In this document: positions 13,383 through 23,845 of the stretch, in pieces
Position numbering within the stretch: the first letter of the stretch is position 1
How the letters are laid out: every line of letters starts with the position of its first letter
From: Enchytraeus crypticus
Taxonomy: Eukaryota > Annelida > Clitellata > Enchytraeida > Enchytraeidae
Length of the DNA: 64,000 nt
Assembly: GCA_905160935.1 (NCBI GenBank)
Contig: CAJHZI010000425.1
Span: forward strand, 682,001-746,000
Reading direction: 5' to 3'
Translations under genes and position numbers: made by a program
Notes under the pieces: model-generated
The model's database searches: none
Seen by the model: only the letters and a program-made list of their open reading frames with translations
What the model was told of the DNA's origin: nothing

Positions 13383-16300
13383 GAGAAAGAAAGAGGACAG
13401 AATAGAACTATTTTCATCTATCTTTAAATCATGATTGACTATATTATACATAAAAAACAAGTTCAAAATAAAACTGAATATCCAAAGTGGCAATAGGAAA
13501 CTGAGCAAGCATAGTGTTTAAAATACGCTTATCCATATGTTCAATCAGTCATGCAGAAAATTTAATTCTACCTATTGTTAAAGTATACTTATAGATGTAA
13601 CGTGTAGTTATTGATTAATATAAAGCCTAAATTAATTAACAGTTAAATCGACGCACCCTAGCCTCGGCCTTGTATCCTTCTCCGTGTCCCTTTTCCAATG
13701 TAGTTTTTACAACCTGAAAAAAAACAGTGAGAAAGATCTGATGAATTACAGTCAGTAATTATTTTGACAAATCATCGGCTACAGAATCAAATTAAGGGTT
13801 AGATATACCATATAGTGTTTATAGCTGTAGTTAATCGTTGTGGAATGAAGGGTTGAAGCATATATAAAATTAAAATCCAAATATAAAAGCTGTAAGGTTA
13901 AATCAGAGCCAAACACCAGTAAGAGAAAATCTAATACCACAAGCAGACATACATCTAATACAACAAGCAGACATACATCTAATACAACAAGAAGACATAC
14001 ATCTATAATTCTCAGAGGCGCAGGATAGACACCCCCAGTCTGCTTCATGACCTTTGACCTGACCTGATTCAAGAAGTACTCGCGCCCTTTCTCATACTTG
14101 AGTAATAGACGTATAGCACCTGATAAATATAAGAATACATTACACTTCAGTATCACACTAGCACATTATGCTGTCGATTATAATTACAGATACAACCCTA
14201 TACAAACACTGTTTAATGACTTTGTTTACTTACCTCAATCAAACAAACTTGATTATAATTATATATTAACAACGTTAAACATATGATAAATAAATCCAAA
14301 AAAGTTAAGCATTACAGCTACATTACTCAGTAACTGGCATACAGCCACTCCACGCAATCTGATAATTACTTATCAGATTATAGTTAATAAGAATAAATGT
14401 TCATAAAGCTTACGTTCCATGAGGCTTGGATTCCTGGGAACCTTTTTGACAGTACCATTTGCCAGACCTCTGCAATAACAATAAAAGCTTAGAAATACAA
14501 AATTATGTCATCTAAAGAAGGCAGTAGTTATAGAAGAAAAATTACATTTTAATATTTATCATTAATTTATTAACCCCTAATCTGTCATATCAGTATTCAT
14601 ATAGAAATTATCTTCTGTATCGTTAGGTGGCTAAGTGGGCAATAAACTAACAAATAAGCAGGAGACAACAAGTTCAAATCAACAGGTTGCTCTCTGACAG
14701 CTACCAGGTTGTATTTAAGCAATCTTTAATAGACATGCACAAAGCTATAAATCAGAACAAATATAAGCTAGAGAATCAGTTAACAAGCAGTGCTTATTGA
14801 TATCTCTGTAGCTTACTCTAAGTACACTAGTCTTCAGCAGAGCAAAGTAAGGTAGGCAAGGTATGGCTAATGTTAACGTCAGTTTCCTCACTCGAAAGCG
14901 ATGTCAATGAAGGGCTAGCCCAGTGTGTACTAGGCAAATAAGCTTTGCTAAACACAAAAAAATCAATAAAAAAATTCAATAAAAACAAGATCCAAACCAA
15001 CGTCAGAAAGGGCATTCGGTTGGTGAGCACCTAGGCTCCAGAAATTGATACAAAATTTAAACAAATGGAAAAACTTCAAAAGATTGTCTATTCGTATCCT
15101 GACCCTAGTACAACTGGGATTTAAGGGAAGATGATGATGATGATTAAACACAAAAAGTCGGAATAAATTCAAGATGCTGTGGAATGAGTTACCTGGCAGT
15201 GTTGATTGCCACTTCCTCGAGGTAATCCCTCGTTCTCTCCTCAGGGGGTTTGATACCGGGACCCAGCGGCTCAATCACCTGATCCACCAAACCCAACTTC
15301 TTAGCTTTGTCTGCTCTCACAGTCTTTCCAGTCAACATCAGGTCCAAGGCTTGATCAATTGACAGCTACACAAAATTATATAGAACGAGCACATCGCGAG
15401 TGTACAGGGTTATTTAATTGATTGAAACCAACTGTGTTATTTAATTGATTGAAAGTTTGAAACTAAGGCTTACTGCTGTCAAAGAGTATCATTAATTCTA
15501 AAAGATGTTTTTAAATGCAAAAACTAAAAAGAAACTCAAATGTATGAAACAGTTTTTAATTGTAGTAACTGATTCTATTTCTACTCTCCAGTAAGAATTG
15601 CATATCGACTAACATCTTCATCATCATCGTCATCTTCCCTTGAATCCCAGTTAACTACGGTCGGGATACGAATAGACCGTCTCAAATCCTCTCTATCCTA
15701 CATCACATCATCGATCAGTCAATCCCCTATTTGAGACTTTTCCATTCGTTTAAATTTTTGTAGCAATTTCTGGAGCCTAGGCACTCACCAACTGAATGCC
15801 CTTTCTGACGTTGGTATAGAAATTTAAAGTAAAACAATAGAAACTGTGAATATCTGTTGCATCATCAGCGACTAACAAATCAGCTTTAAGCAAGAATAGC
15901 AAGAAGCGAGAGATCTTCAAGGTTACAAGAGCCATAGTGCGCAACGTATTAATATGACAAAAATTCAATTGATACTAGTTTGAGTAGCCGCTGTGTTCCA
16001 CCACCACCGGGTAGAAGACCAAGCTGAACCTCAGGAACTCCCAACTGAGTCTTCTTAGACTTTACAGCTACACGATAGTGGCACGCCAGCGCCACCTGTA
16101 CATCAGTCAAAAATTCATCATCTTCATAAATCTTAGTCTTCAAAAAATAAATGTCAAAATATACAGATTAATTTTTATAAATGGTAGGAGCGATATAGCA
16201 GCAGTGGATTCAACATTATGGCTAAAGAAACTTCAAAAGAATCAACTTATATACTCAAAAAATATATAAGTAAAAATATGCAAATTAATTGTTATAAACG

Positions 16301-19300
16301 AAAATACTGATATAGCAGCAGTGGATGTAAAATTAAGGTTAAAGAAACTTCAAAAGAATCAACGATTGTGTGTCGAGACGAAGGTTTTAATGAGGGAACA
16401 AAATAGGCAAACAAATGAAGAGCTACCAGAGTAACAGAAAATTATGTCTTTTATTTCTCAGTATAGTGCAATAATTCTGTAAGTTGGGCCTACATAATTT
16501 TCAACTATACACTGAATAGTCACTGGACTAAACGAGGGATATTTTCCAATTTTCATAGAATGGCGCTTTAAAATAACCTTAATTTTCATAGATTGAATTC
16601 TTTCATCATCATCATTCCTTGATAGATTAAATTATTTATACCACAAAGACCCTCCAGAAACCTTCAATCTCACTCAAAATTAGTAATAACATGTGAAAAT
16701 ACTTAAATACAATTCAATATCAGTTTCATCTTTAGAACAAACATCAGTGACAGGTGAGATTCAAATGTAAATTCCACATAGACCTGCTAATTAATCAGCA
16801 GCAGGAAACTAGTGCCACACGATGCAGAATAAAAACTAGAAAATTGACACAGGTAAACTCTTAATAGAGCAGCGTAGTGCAGAAAACTGCCAATACCTCG
16901 AGACCACCTCCCATACATGGTCCCATGATAGCAGCGACTATTGGCTTCTTGCTGTCTTCCAACTGTTGCAGTAACCTCTGTCCGTTAGTTGAGATATTAA
17001 ATGCCTCTTCAACTGTCTTACATGCCTCCAACATGCTGTAACATAAATTGTCAAGTGAAAATGAAACATGCTGTAGCATAATTAATCAAACAAAACTGAA
17101 ATTCATTGCTCAATGACCCTAAATTAGTCATCGGATCAAGTTATACTGGAATAATTTTAATTGAAATAATAAAAAATAAATATGCAATAGTGAATAATAC
17201 ACTAATAAAAATACAAATATTACACATTTTTGTCACATACTCTAGCTCAAAATTTGCACCATTGACATTCAGAGTAAAACCAAAGACCAGAGTCTAGTTT
17301 AACGTCAAGTTTCTTTTCCTCAAAAAGCATGCAAGTGAATTGAAGTCACAGAATTTAAAAACTTATACCTATGGGTCAACAGTAGGTACACAAGCTTTAA
17401 GTAACACCACCTATCAAGTAAGTTTTGATAGGTGGTGTTACTTAAAGCTTGTGTACCTAATACTGACCAGTAGGTCTAAGTTTATAAATTAAACTAAAAT
17501 TATACATCAAAACTTACTTGATGTCGGCACCAGCAATAAAGCAATCAGGCTTGGCAGAGATGAGTACAACCGATTTAACTCTTGAATCACCAGCGATCTT
17601 GGGAATGACTTCCTCAAACTCTTTCATGACAGCGTAGTTGAGTGTGTTCATCTAAATACACAAAATAATATGTACGCATAGAAAAATGCAGTTCAATTCT
17701 AGCAATTAAAGCCGACAAGAATTCAGTTCAATCAAGTTCAATTAAATCCTATAATTATCTCCTCACGCATCCACTTCACTATTGAGTGGAATAAAAAATC
17801 TTAGATTTTCTTTGAAGTTGTTTGATTCATAATAATCAGATTTTTTTAGGAATTTTAATGACAGCCTACACTAAAAATATACAAAAGATTAGTATTGTGG
17901 AATTGCAAGCAGTAATTTATTCTGCAAAATTTATAAAACAATTCAAAAGGAAAATAAGCACATTACCTTCACAAATGGGAAACACAAGCCTTTGAGCATT
18001 CAAGGTGCGAATACTTAATTGAAAAGTAATTAAATTGCATAAGAGAGATTTAAAATAACAATAAACTGAGTCCACAGAAATGGTCTATAAATTACGGTCT
18101 AATGATCAAAGTGTGCAACTCTAGAGCAAAAGGTCCAGAGTTGAATCGCAGAATCAATCCAAGATAACTATGTTAACATCTTTGGGAAAACATGCACGTG
18201 TAACTGGATAGCCTGTATATTAACTATATTTACAGCCAACTTTATTTATAAATTAAATTCTACCTTCTCAGGAGAGTTGAGAGTGACAACAGCAACATCA
18301 TCTCTAACTTCATAGTTTGCATATTGACCTGCGACAAACAAATTCACATATGTTAATATTAATCACATATAGCATTAATATCATTTAATAATAAATATAA
18401 TTTGTCATTGATAGTTTGATAGCAAATATGCCGATATCAGAAAGAAAACCACTACAATTGCACGTAGCGCGACATCTCACTATTAGTGTAAACTCACATT
18501 GATCATCATCTCCTTCCTTTTATTCCAAGCTAAACTAGGGTCAGGATATTAATAGACTACTTCACTCCTCTCTGTCCCATACCATATCAAAAGTCAATCC
18601 CATACAATCTCTTCCATCCACCTTGAAAATATGAAAATAATACTATTGATACAATATACTTAAATTAGCTTACAGTTAAATAGAGTACTTAATTTCACAA
18701 TTACATTATATAGCACAGAATTTTCAATTTCAAGCATAAATCTAAACATCACTGACTCCAATAATTTTGTCTCATTCGTAAAATTTTACTTCGGTCTAGG
18801 GTTCAATCGAAGGCTAGAATTAGCATAACACTATCCATGCAGTCTCTACCATATTCCCAATTCTACCTCTGTCACAGCCCTTATGCTACTACACTTATAC
18901 TGGCTGGAGCCAGTGGCGAAGTCGGTAAGACACTCGACCGCGGATCAGTATGTGCGGGGTTAAAATCCTGGGCTCACCCATGACATCGCTCTTGAGTAAG
19001 GAAACTAACATTAACCTTAGCTTTTACCAGCTTTACCATAGACTTGTGACAAATATTTGATAGCCAGACTAGAAAGAGATAGAGCAGCAGAAGATGATGA
19101 GGTATAGTCTTAAACGACTAAAATGAAGTCTATAAGATTAGCTTAATGTCTGTTTAGTATCACACAAGGTACTTTCACAGACAGTCAAGCTGGGATTCGA
19201 ATGGATGATCTCCTGCCTAGGAGCAAGTGAGCTATCCACTCGACCATTCAACCAATATTGAAATTCTAAAGCCAATTTTAAATTCAGTTTCCTGATTAAT

Positions 19301-20312
19301 AGCAAATCAGTAACTGGGAGAGCATTGGTTAAGAATGAAATATAAACATGTACTGAGGCAAACCTTGAGCCATTCTGGTAGTGGAGAAGTACCGGAAACG
19401 ATTTGATGCTGCTGAAATTATATACAAACACAAAAGCCAACGATTCACATAAACTGAAACTAATCAGTAGACTCAAATAATAAATTCTACTGATTTATTA
19501 TAAGTTGAAAAATTACTACATAATTTAATAAATACATTTCAGTCAACTGCAGATAGTGAGATTTTAAGTTCATCCATTGTCCTTTTTTCACATTATACAG
19601 TAAAAATTAATTTCAAGGCTCATCGTCATTACAACTGGCATTTCAATTGCTACTGATAAAAATTTAAGAAATGCAAGCATCTTAAAATACGTAAATAATA
19701 CTATTGATACAATATACTTAAATTACCTAAATTAATACAATTAAATAAATCAAGCTAGATTTCAACTGATAAGAAATGACCTCTGCATGTGCTAAGCCTT
19801 GCTAAACAAACTTTCAAAGTCAGATGTATATAATATCCCTTTTAAAAATTCTTAAATAATTATTTATTGCATTAAATATTAAAAGAATGCTTCTAATTAA
19901 AATAGATCCTAGTAACAAGATTTTGTAAACCAAGTTTAAATGACATAGGCCTACTGCACAGAGAAGCACAATATATTCTACATATTAATGCTAAAACAAT
20001 CCTGTCAAATATAATTAAAACGAAGAAAAGAATAAGTGGCATCTTAAATGTAACTTAATATCACGTAATTTTCTATATTTAATTATAAAAAATAAATCCA
20101 TAAATACTCAAAATCCTCTGTTCCTATTTCTTAGCCTACCCGGTGGATCTAGGCCTAGTTGTTTATAAAAGTCTTTACCAACAATTTACGACATTAAATA
20201 AAAATTTAGCGGATGACTTACCAGTAATAGGATTAATTGGCCCCCTGAAGGATGCCCCCAGATTTAGCCCCCTCGAACCCCCGATTAAAACGCCACGGAT
20301 TATATTAGCCAT
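3628..20312 (-). CDS. HADHA: Mitochondrial trifunctional enzyme subunit alpha (20 exons, complete)
   Basis: Coding exons 5' to 3': 20222-20312, 18264-18328, 17518-17651, 16897-17035, 15976-16095, 15193-15365, 14414-14469, 14001-14119, 13657-13713, 13130-13239, 12570-12740, 10021-10156, 8985-9071, 8514-8601, 8037-8158, 7176-7377, 6289-6394, 5390-5480, 4330-4384, 3628-3779. They sum to 2274 nt (757 residues plus stop), close to the usual ~760, and all phases agree. The start is the first ATG after an in-frame upstream stop and opens a basic N-terminus suited to mitochondrial import. Enoyl-CoA hydratase half: CMGGGLE, ending at Glu143, and GVPEVQLG with Glu165 are the two family catalytic glutamates. 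3-hydroxyacyl-CoA dehydrogenase half: NAD loop GAGLMGAG at 361-368, SNTSALPI, and GMHYFSP with catalytic His491. Family knowledge: it catalyses two steps of long-chain fatty-acid beta-oxidation together with HADHB at the inner membrane. HADHB is not seen here. Introns hold SINEs, a hAT element and several junction-spanning duplications. Confidence 0.97.
5537..5785. repeat. 116-bp perfect tandem duplication (family C piece)
   Basis: Units start at 5537 and 5653 with a partial third at 5769. Each has AGGATTTGAGACAGTCTACT and (GAT)n. In HADHA intron 17, starting ~55 bp from exon 18. Confidence 0.9.
6510..6812 (+). mobile_element. SINE-like family C copy
   Basis: Starts in (ATC)n, then CTAGGGTCGGGATA, TCTGGAGC..CGCTC, GCCCTTTCTGA and the tail TTAGTCGCCTTCTACGACAC to ACACGGGGA. 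In a HADHA intron. Confidence 0.7.
7391..7520. repeat. 22-bp minisatellite next to HADHA exon 16
   Basis: About five copies of an AGCATAGCATATACCATACACC unit just upstream (minus strand) of the exon 16 acceptor. The Tyr/Cys-rich open frames here are a by-product of the repeat. Confidence 0.9.
7718..7940 (-). mobile_element. SINE family B copy
   Basis: Family B reads (minus strand) GTCTCAATAGCGCAATGGTTA-type A-box region, GGTTCGATTCCCAGCCGCGC B-box region, then CATTCACTGG and GATCATTTCACTATAATG. This copy is in HADHA intron 15. Confidence 0.75.
9045..9235 (-). repeat. Degenerate tandem copies of the HADHA exon 13 acceptor
   Basis: TACATTCCTGAGCATTGTG, the first bases of exon 13, recurs upstream in the intron as TACATTTCTGAGCATTGTG, TATATTCTTGAGCATTATG and TACATTTCTGAGCTTTGTG. 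Two copies keep CAG acceptors (exon edges 9109 and 9193). The true edge is 9071, needed for the conserved [11 protein letters not shown]. Confidence 0.85.
9243..9520 (-). mobile_element. SINE family B copy
   Basis: Full-length copy in HADHA intron 12, with a GTTGATCATTTAAGTAAGTT local expansion at its 3' end. Confidence 0.75.
10429..12093. mobile_element. Non-autonomous hAT-like transposon, 1665 bp
   Basis: Ends are TAGAGATGGGAA and, inverted, TAGAGATGGAAA, typical of hAT termini. Flanks AATCATAT (10421-10428) and AATAATAT (12094-12101) match at 7 of 8 positions, as expected of an aged 8-bp target duplication. Both ends carry arrays of GGTTCG-type hexamers, in the same orientation. No transposase frame remains. 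Inserted in HADHA intron 11. Confidence 0.8.
12774..13041 (+). mobile_element. SINE-like family C copy
   Basis: Near full length, in HADHA intron 10, including the CGCCTTCTACGACACG tail. Confidence 0.7.
13319..13381. repeat. (GA)n microsatellite
   Basis: Almost pure GA run in HADHA intron 9. Confidence 0.95.
13930..14004 (-). repeat. 24-bp tandem repeat at the HADHA exon 8 donor
   Basis: Donor context GAT|GTATGTCTTC repeats every 24 bp, with exon edges at 14001, 13977 and 13953. The units are open, so use of the second or third donor would add VCLLVVLD once or twice in frame. Confidence 0.9.
14615..14745 (+). mobile_element. tRNA-like SINE fragment
   Basis: GGTGGCTAAGTGGG and AGTTCAAATC resemble the A and B boxes. 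Weak, single copy, in HADHA intron 6. Confidence 0.3.
14860..14922 (-). mobile_element. SINE family A copy, 3' part only
   Basis: Holds only the tail segment (GAGGAAACTGACGTTAACAT on the minus strand) in a HADHA intron. Confidence 0.6.
15002..15145 (-). mobile_element. SINE-like family C fragment
   Basis: Inverse-orientation partial copy with the (ATC)n end at 15145. HADHA intron 6. Confidence 0.6.
15617..15825 (+). mobile_element. SINE-like family C copy, lacking the 3' tail
   Basis: Ends at GCCCTTTCTGACGTTGGTA, before the CGCCTT tail. HADHA intron 5. Confidence 0.65.
16150..16370. repeat. ~120-bp diverged tandem duplication in HADHA intron 4
   Basis: GATATAGCAGCAGTGGAT and AAAGAAACTTCAAAAGAATC occur in both copies (from ~16155 and ~16275). 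Confidence 0.8.
17030..17076 (-). repeat. 35-bp duplication spanning the HADHA exon 4 acceptor
   Basis: ACATGCTGTA at 17031 recurs at 17066, giving two acceptors with the same first exon bases (CATGTT). Real edge 17035, decoy 17070. Confidence 0.65.
17384..17458 (-). repeat. Perfect foldback (34-bp stem) in HADHA intron 3
   Basis: Arms 17384-17415 and 17427-17458 are perfectly complementary over 32 bp and two more pairs form inside, leaving a 7-nt loop. In the HADHA transcript the loop is AACUUAC. 17413-17429 is an exact inverted copy of 17506-17522, the exon 3 donor region. Confidence 0.95.
18500..18630 (+). mobile_element. SINE-like family C fragment
   Basis: 5' part only, in HADHA intron 1. 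Confidence 0.5.
18899..19035 (+). mobile_element. SINE family A copy
   Basis: Near full length: GGCTGGAGCCAGTGGCGAAG, the tRNA-like boxes and the GACGTTAAC-type tail ending in CCAGCTTTA. In HADHA intron 1. Confidence 0.75.
19140..19258 (-). mobile_element. tRNA-like SINE head
   Basis: The minus strand reads TGGTCGAGTGGATAGC (A box) and CATTCGAATCCCAGC (B box), but the acceptor-stem ends do not pair, so it is a derived element and not a tRNA gene. Confidence 0.45.
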
Positions 20313-22058
20313 TGCCTTCAATTGTAGAAATAACCGAGAGGTCTAGTTTACAACCCCTAACCTTGCCGCTACAGTTCTACAGCGAGTCGCCAGTTGGCGC
20401 TTTGTGCATGAGGTCAATAACAACAACAACAACAATAGATAAGGGAATGTAGAGTTACATCAAATTTTTAAGCTTATTTAAGATGAAATTAATGGGTAGG
20501 ATTGAAAAATTATAAGCAAGCTACCGTTTTAACAGGAACGAGATCTGTTCGTTTGCAGAACTTTCGCTAGAGGGAAAAAGTCCAAACAAATTTTCGAACA
20601 TACCAAATGGCAAATTAAGCAATTTTTATAATTTTGATCAGACGAATAAAATAATTAGTTAGTAATAAAAATGAAAATATAACATTAACGAAAATTCTTA
20701 ATAATACGTGAATAAATTTCCAAAATATAGTTTTTTCTACGTAATGCTATGGGCATTTTTCTCATAATTCTCATTTTTCCAAGACTCCTGTATTTCTACA
20801 TGCAGCAGTCTTGAAAAGATGGGTGCTCAACTAGATAGGTTTTTATGACCTCTTTGATGGCCAAGTGTGTGTGAAAAAACATAGTTCTCTCACTCTTCTA
20901 CATCCTCGTGCAAATTTTCTAATTTATCCTTTAGATGATTTTGTTGTTGGTATAAAGAACTTTCGTCGCTGATGCTGCTTTCAGTCTCGCAACTCGCCGT
21001 TGGAGCATAACACAGGACGTTTGTTCGGTCCGTGACTGTAATTGAATGCCTAGGCCTGCTCTAACTAGCACACCTGAGATGGTATTTCTCAGAGGTGTGT
21101 GGGACTCCGATCTGAAGTAGTTGTGAGGATTTCTGTGATTAATCCTTACTGATAAAATATCGAAGTCAAGGCACAGATTTCTAAATAGTATCTCACAATT
21201 TAATAGTAAATAAAAACAGCACTACAATTTAATATGTACGAACGCTAAAACTTAAAACTAAATATAAGATCTAACTAAATACACAATCCCTGAAATATCA
21301 ATACTCCGGCTTCAACTCCGGTTTCGGCCCTTGGCCTACGCCTTGTGGACTTGCCCGTCCGGCCGCCACAACTTCAATTAATCTCTCTCTTCCACGAATC
21401 TCCAGTATTCTACCACAGGTAACGCTTGGTCATTGGTAACTGACCAATCAGATTCAATTACTCTGCAGCTCTGACTACTGTTTGGCCAATAGCAGACATG
21501 CATCACAACATAAATTATATCCATAATAATTAATATTAGATTAATTATATATGTATAATTTCAAATTCTTAACATTGTTTGCATAGTATAAAGTATGAAC
21601 ATAAGACTTTTCAAATTACCTATAAAGACTAAAGGGCATTCATATATTGCGAAGAAGACTCGATCTGCACCAGTATTATAGCTGCTTTTTATATATTTTA
21701 GTTTTAAAGTCGTTCTTTGTTTAGTCCGTGATAGATTTTAAAACATGTAAAAAAGAGTAATAAATATACATGTAGTAGTAATAAGTAATTCTTTAAGAGC
21801 TATTCTTTATTTTATGTCCTCTGCTTAGCAAAACGCCAACTAATTTTAAAATAAAATCTATCCTAAATTGACAGTTAGATCAATATATCCCGAATTAAGG
21901 TTGTGCCTCGGATACTTAAAATTAAGACAATAATTTGCTGCACGTGTCGTAAGAGGCGACAAGGCAAAAACCGAAAAGGCAACTTAGAAGCTAACTGTAG
22001 CCTATGAATATGTACCTCGGACATGGGACATGTCACTTGCAGAACAATAGAGATAGAG

Positions 22059-22094
<36 letters not shown>

Positions 22095-22640
22095 TTCAAT
22101 GTATATTGGGCAGATATTGAGTTGTAGTCATTCTATGGTTGTAGTCGACATTGAAGAATAAAGGAGTCTGACAATTGGCAGAAACTGTACTTAGTAGTCT
22201 ATTGCTCGACGAAACATGTCAGACAGTTGTGGTCACTATACAGTGATGTGTGACTATATGGAAGACAACTGTGGTCAATATCTGAGGCATTGGTTTGCGG
22301 ATCGGTTAATAAACAACGGACTGTCTGAGTTTCTGATATATCAATACTGGAAGATTCTATTTGTTAAGATATAATAGAGCCAAGATAGAATAACTTGCGT
22401 GTCTAGACAGTGAAATTGTACTCAATCTTGTCCTCCAGTGCATCGCGTTCGAGATTTGCAACATCAGACAGCTCGAGATCTCGAGATATCAAATTAAATA
22501 AAATGATTAGACCATTCATTGGTGACAGACTGTAGGCTTTAATTACATTGACCTTTATTGATTAAGTCTGCAAACAACTGGCTACCTTTAGTGACCATGA
22601 GAAAAACCGGACTGTAATTATTACAAGTAATTATTGTCTG
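20313..22640. other. Intergenic DNA upstream of HADHA
   Basis: Should include the HADHA promoter (just above 20312; no TATA seen). A short (CAA)n is at ~20427 and a (GA)n run at 22049-22090. A GC-richer patch lies at 21300-21380. No gene recognised. Confidence 0.4.
22049..22090. repeat. (GA)n microsatellite
   Basis: GA run in the HADHA upstream region. Confidence 0.95.
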
Positions 22641-22642
22641 AG

Positions 22643-22650
22643 TATATAAG
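22643..22650 (+). promoter_or_regulatory. TATA box of an unassigned plus-strand locus
   Basis: TATATAAG lies ~90 nt upstream of the first of three related exon-like modules. Nothing downstream encodes a recognisable protein. Promoter role is inferred from motif and position. Confidence 0.35.
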
Positions 22651-22739
22651 CAAAGGTTCACCGCAACTCGGTGAGACAGTCCACGTTGGGTTGTCTCCAC
22701 GTATAGCGCCGTACAGACAGAGATCTGGGTGTCTTTCAG

Positions 22740-22879
22740 GCTTCGGCACTGACTGGGCTCGCTGTAGATCTCATTGGCCGCAGTTGTGGAGGTCTGGCCC
22801 TGCAGGGGTCAGCTGCGGTGGGATTTTGGCCGCAGCGAAGGAAAAGAGACTGTGGCGGCGTTATCTGGACTCTATCTGC
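22740..22879 (+). other. Exon-like module, copy 1
   Basis: Bordered by CTTTCAG and CTGC|GTGAGT. Its 3' part is GC-rich, unlike the surrounding AT-rich DNA, and aligns with the modules at 23144 and 23364. In one frame it reads LAAAKEKRLWRRYLDS. The bases encoding this can fold: GCCGCAG pairs with CTGTGGC across a purine-rich loop. I do not recognise a product; it could be coding, a non-coding RNA exon or a repeat. Confidence 0.4.
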
Positions 22880-22949
22880 GTGAGTAATTAGTTTTGTACA
22901 GAGTAAAGATAATAGCAGAATAAATAGAATAATAGCAACAAAAATTATT

Positions 22950-23055
22950 ATAACTTTATTGTTATTATTATTATTAATAATACTATTATTGCTATTTACT
23001 ACTATTATTATTATTATTATTACTATTATTACTATTATCATTACTATTATTATTT
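22950..23055. repeat. (TTA)n simple repeat
   Basis: Interrupted ATT/ACT trinucleotides in the intron-like gap between exon-like modules 1 and 2. Confidence 0.9.
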
Positions 23056-23143
23056 TGCTGTGATTCGGACACTACACGGGCTCAGCATTGTTATCCTGTT
23101 GTAAGATGTACAGTATACATTATCAGTATGGGTTTTTGTGTAG

Positions 23144-23252
23144 ATTCCACCGGGCCACTGCACCGGAGGTCTGACGCCCGAGGCTGTAGCACGGCCTCCT
23201 GGCCGCGGCGACGAAGATGAGGCTGCGGCGGCGTGTCTCTTACTCTCTCTTG
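23144..23252 (+). other. Exon-like module, copy 2
   Basis: Bordered by GTTTTTGTGTAG and CTTG|GTAACT. It shares GGAGGTCTG, GCCGC.GCGA and a (G)CGGCGGCGT stretch with copy 1. In the aligned frame it reads LAAATKMRLRRR but has a TAG a few codons upstream, so that frame is not open across the whole module. The hairpin GCCGCGGC / GCTGCGGC with a 12-nt loop is kept, one pair being G-U. Confidence 0.4.
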
Positions 23253-23363
23253 GTAACTATTGAACATACATGTAATTTGTCTGCCAGTCAGGATGATATG
23301 TTTGATGTGGAAGCAAGAATTTAGCTGCACCCCTTTTATATTGCACTATTTTGATATTTTCAG

Positions 23364-23467
23364 GTTTAAATGTTGCAGTGCAGATCTCCACCCCGGGGTC
23401 AAACGCAGTGTTGACGTTGCCGCAACGACGGAGAAGAGGTTGCGGCAACGTTATCCGGTGGACTCTG
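23364..23467 (+). other. Exon-like module, copy 3, with a perfect 13-bp hairpin
   Basis: Bordered by GATATTTTCAG and CTCTG|GTTAGT. In the aligned frame it reads VAATTEKRLRQRYPVDS. Positions 23414-23426 and 23439-23451 form a perfect 13-bp stem closing a 12-nt loop (GACGGAGAAGAG), the same loop length as copy 2. No known product recognised. Confidence 0.4.
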
Positions 23468-23691
23468 GTTAGTTATTCATTCTGTCGTATTTTATTCAAT
23501 TTCTGATTCCGTTGACTATATTGCACATACTGCACTAATATACTGCGTTCGGATTTAATGTAATAGGTTTCCTATTGGATCTGTTACAAAGTGTACATGC
23601 AGATTAGACGGAAAAAGTATCCTGATAAATGTTTATTGTTGATGCTTGCTTAGATGAAGAAAGAAGAAAGAAGAAGATGGTCAGATGTCAC

Positions 23692-23780
23692 ACGGGAACA
23701 GCACCAGTCGGGAGCAGCATCAGTCGGGAGCAGCATCAGTCAGGAGCATCAATATGACCACGCAGACCTTTCTGCGTGGT
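23692..23780 (+). repeat. 16-bp tandem repeat followed by an 11-bp hairpin
   Basis: About two and a half copies of a GTCGGGAGCAGCATCA-type unit (23708 onward) lead into ACCACGCAGA-CCTT-TCTGCGTGGT (23757-23780), a perfect 10-bp stem with a tetraloop, extendable by one G-C pair. It lies between copy 3 and the duplicated 3' splice site. Function unknown. Confidence 0.5.
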
Positions 23781-23845
23781 CGTAGGTCGTATTTGCATGG
23801 TTTAGGTTTTGTTGCATGTTACTCGACAAGTTCTGTTGTTGTTTG

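Noticed and set aside
13257..13508. 83-residue frame with a Ser-Leu run
   Set aside because: Caused by the (GA)n microsatellite.
18899..19035. tRNA gene (A and B boxes present)
   Set aside because: The acceptor and anticodon stems do not fold and the same sequence recurs many times with a common tail, so it is a SINE.
22634..22891. 85-residue plus-strand protein
   Set aside because: It begins with TTG, not ATG, and overlaps a TATA box; only its 3' part matches the exon-like modules.
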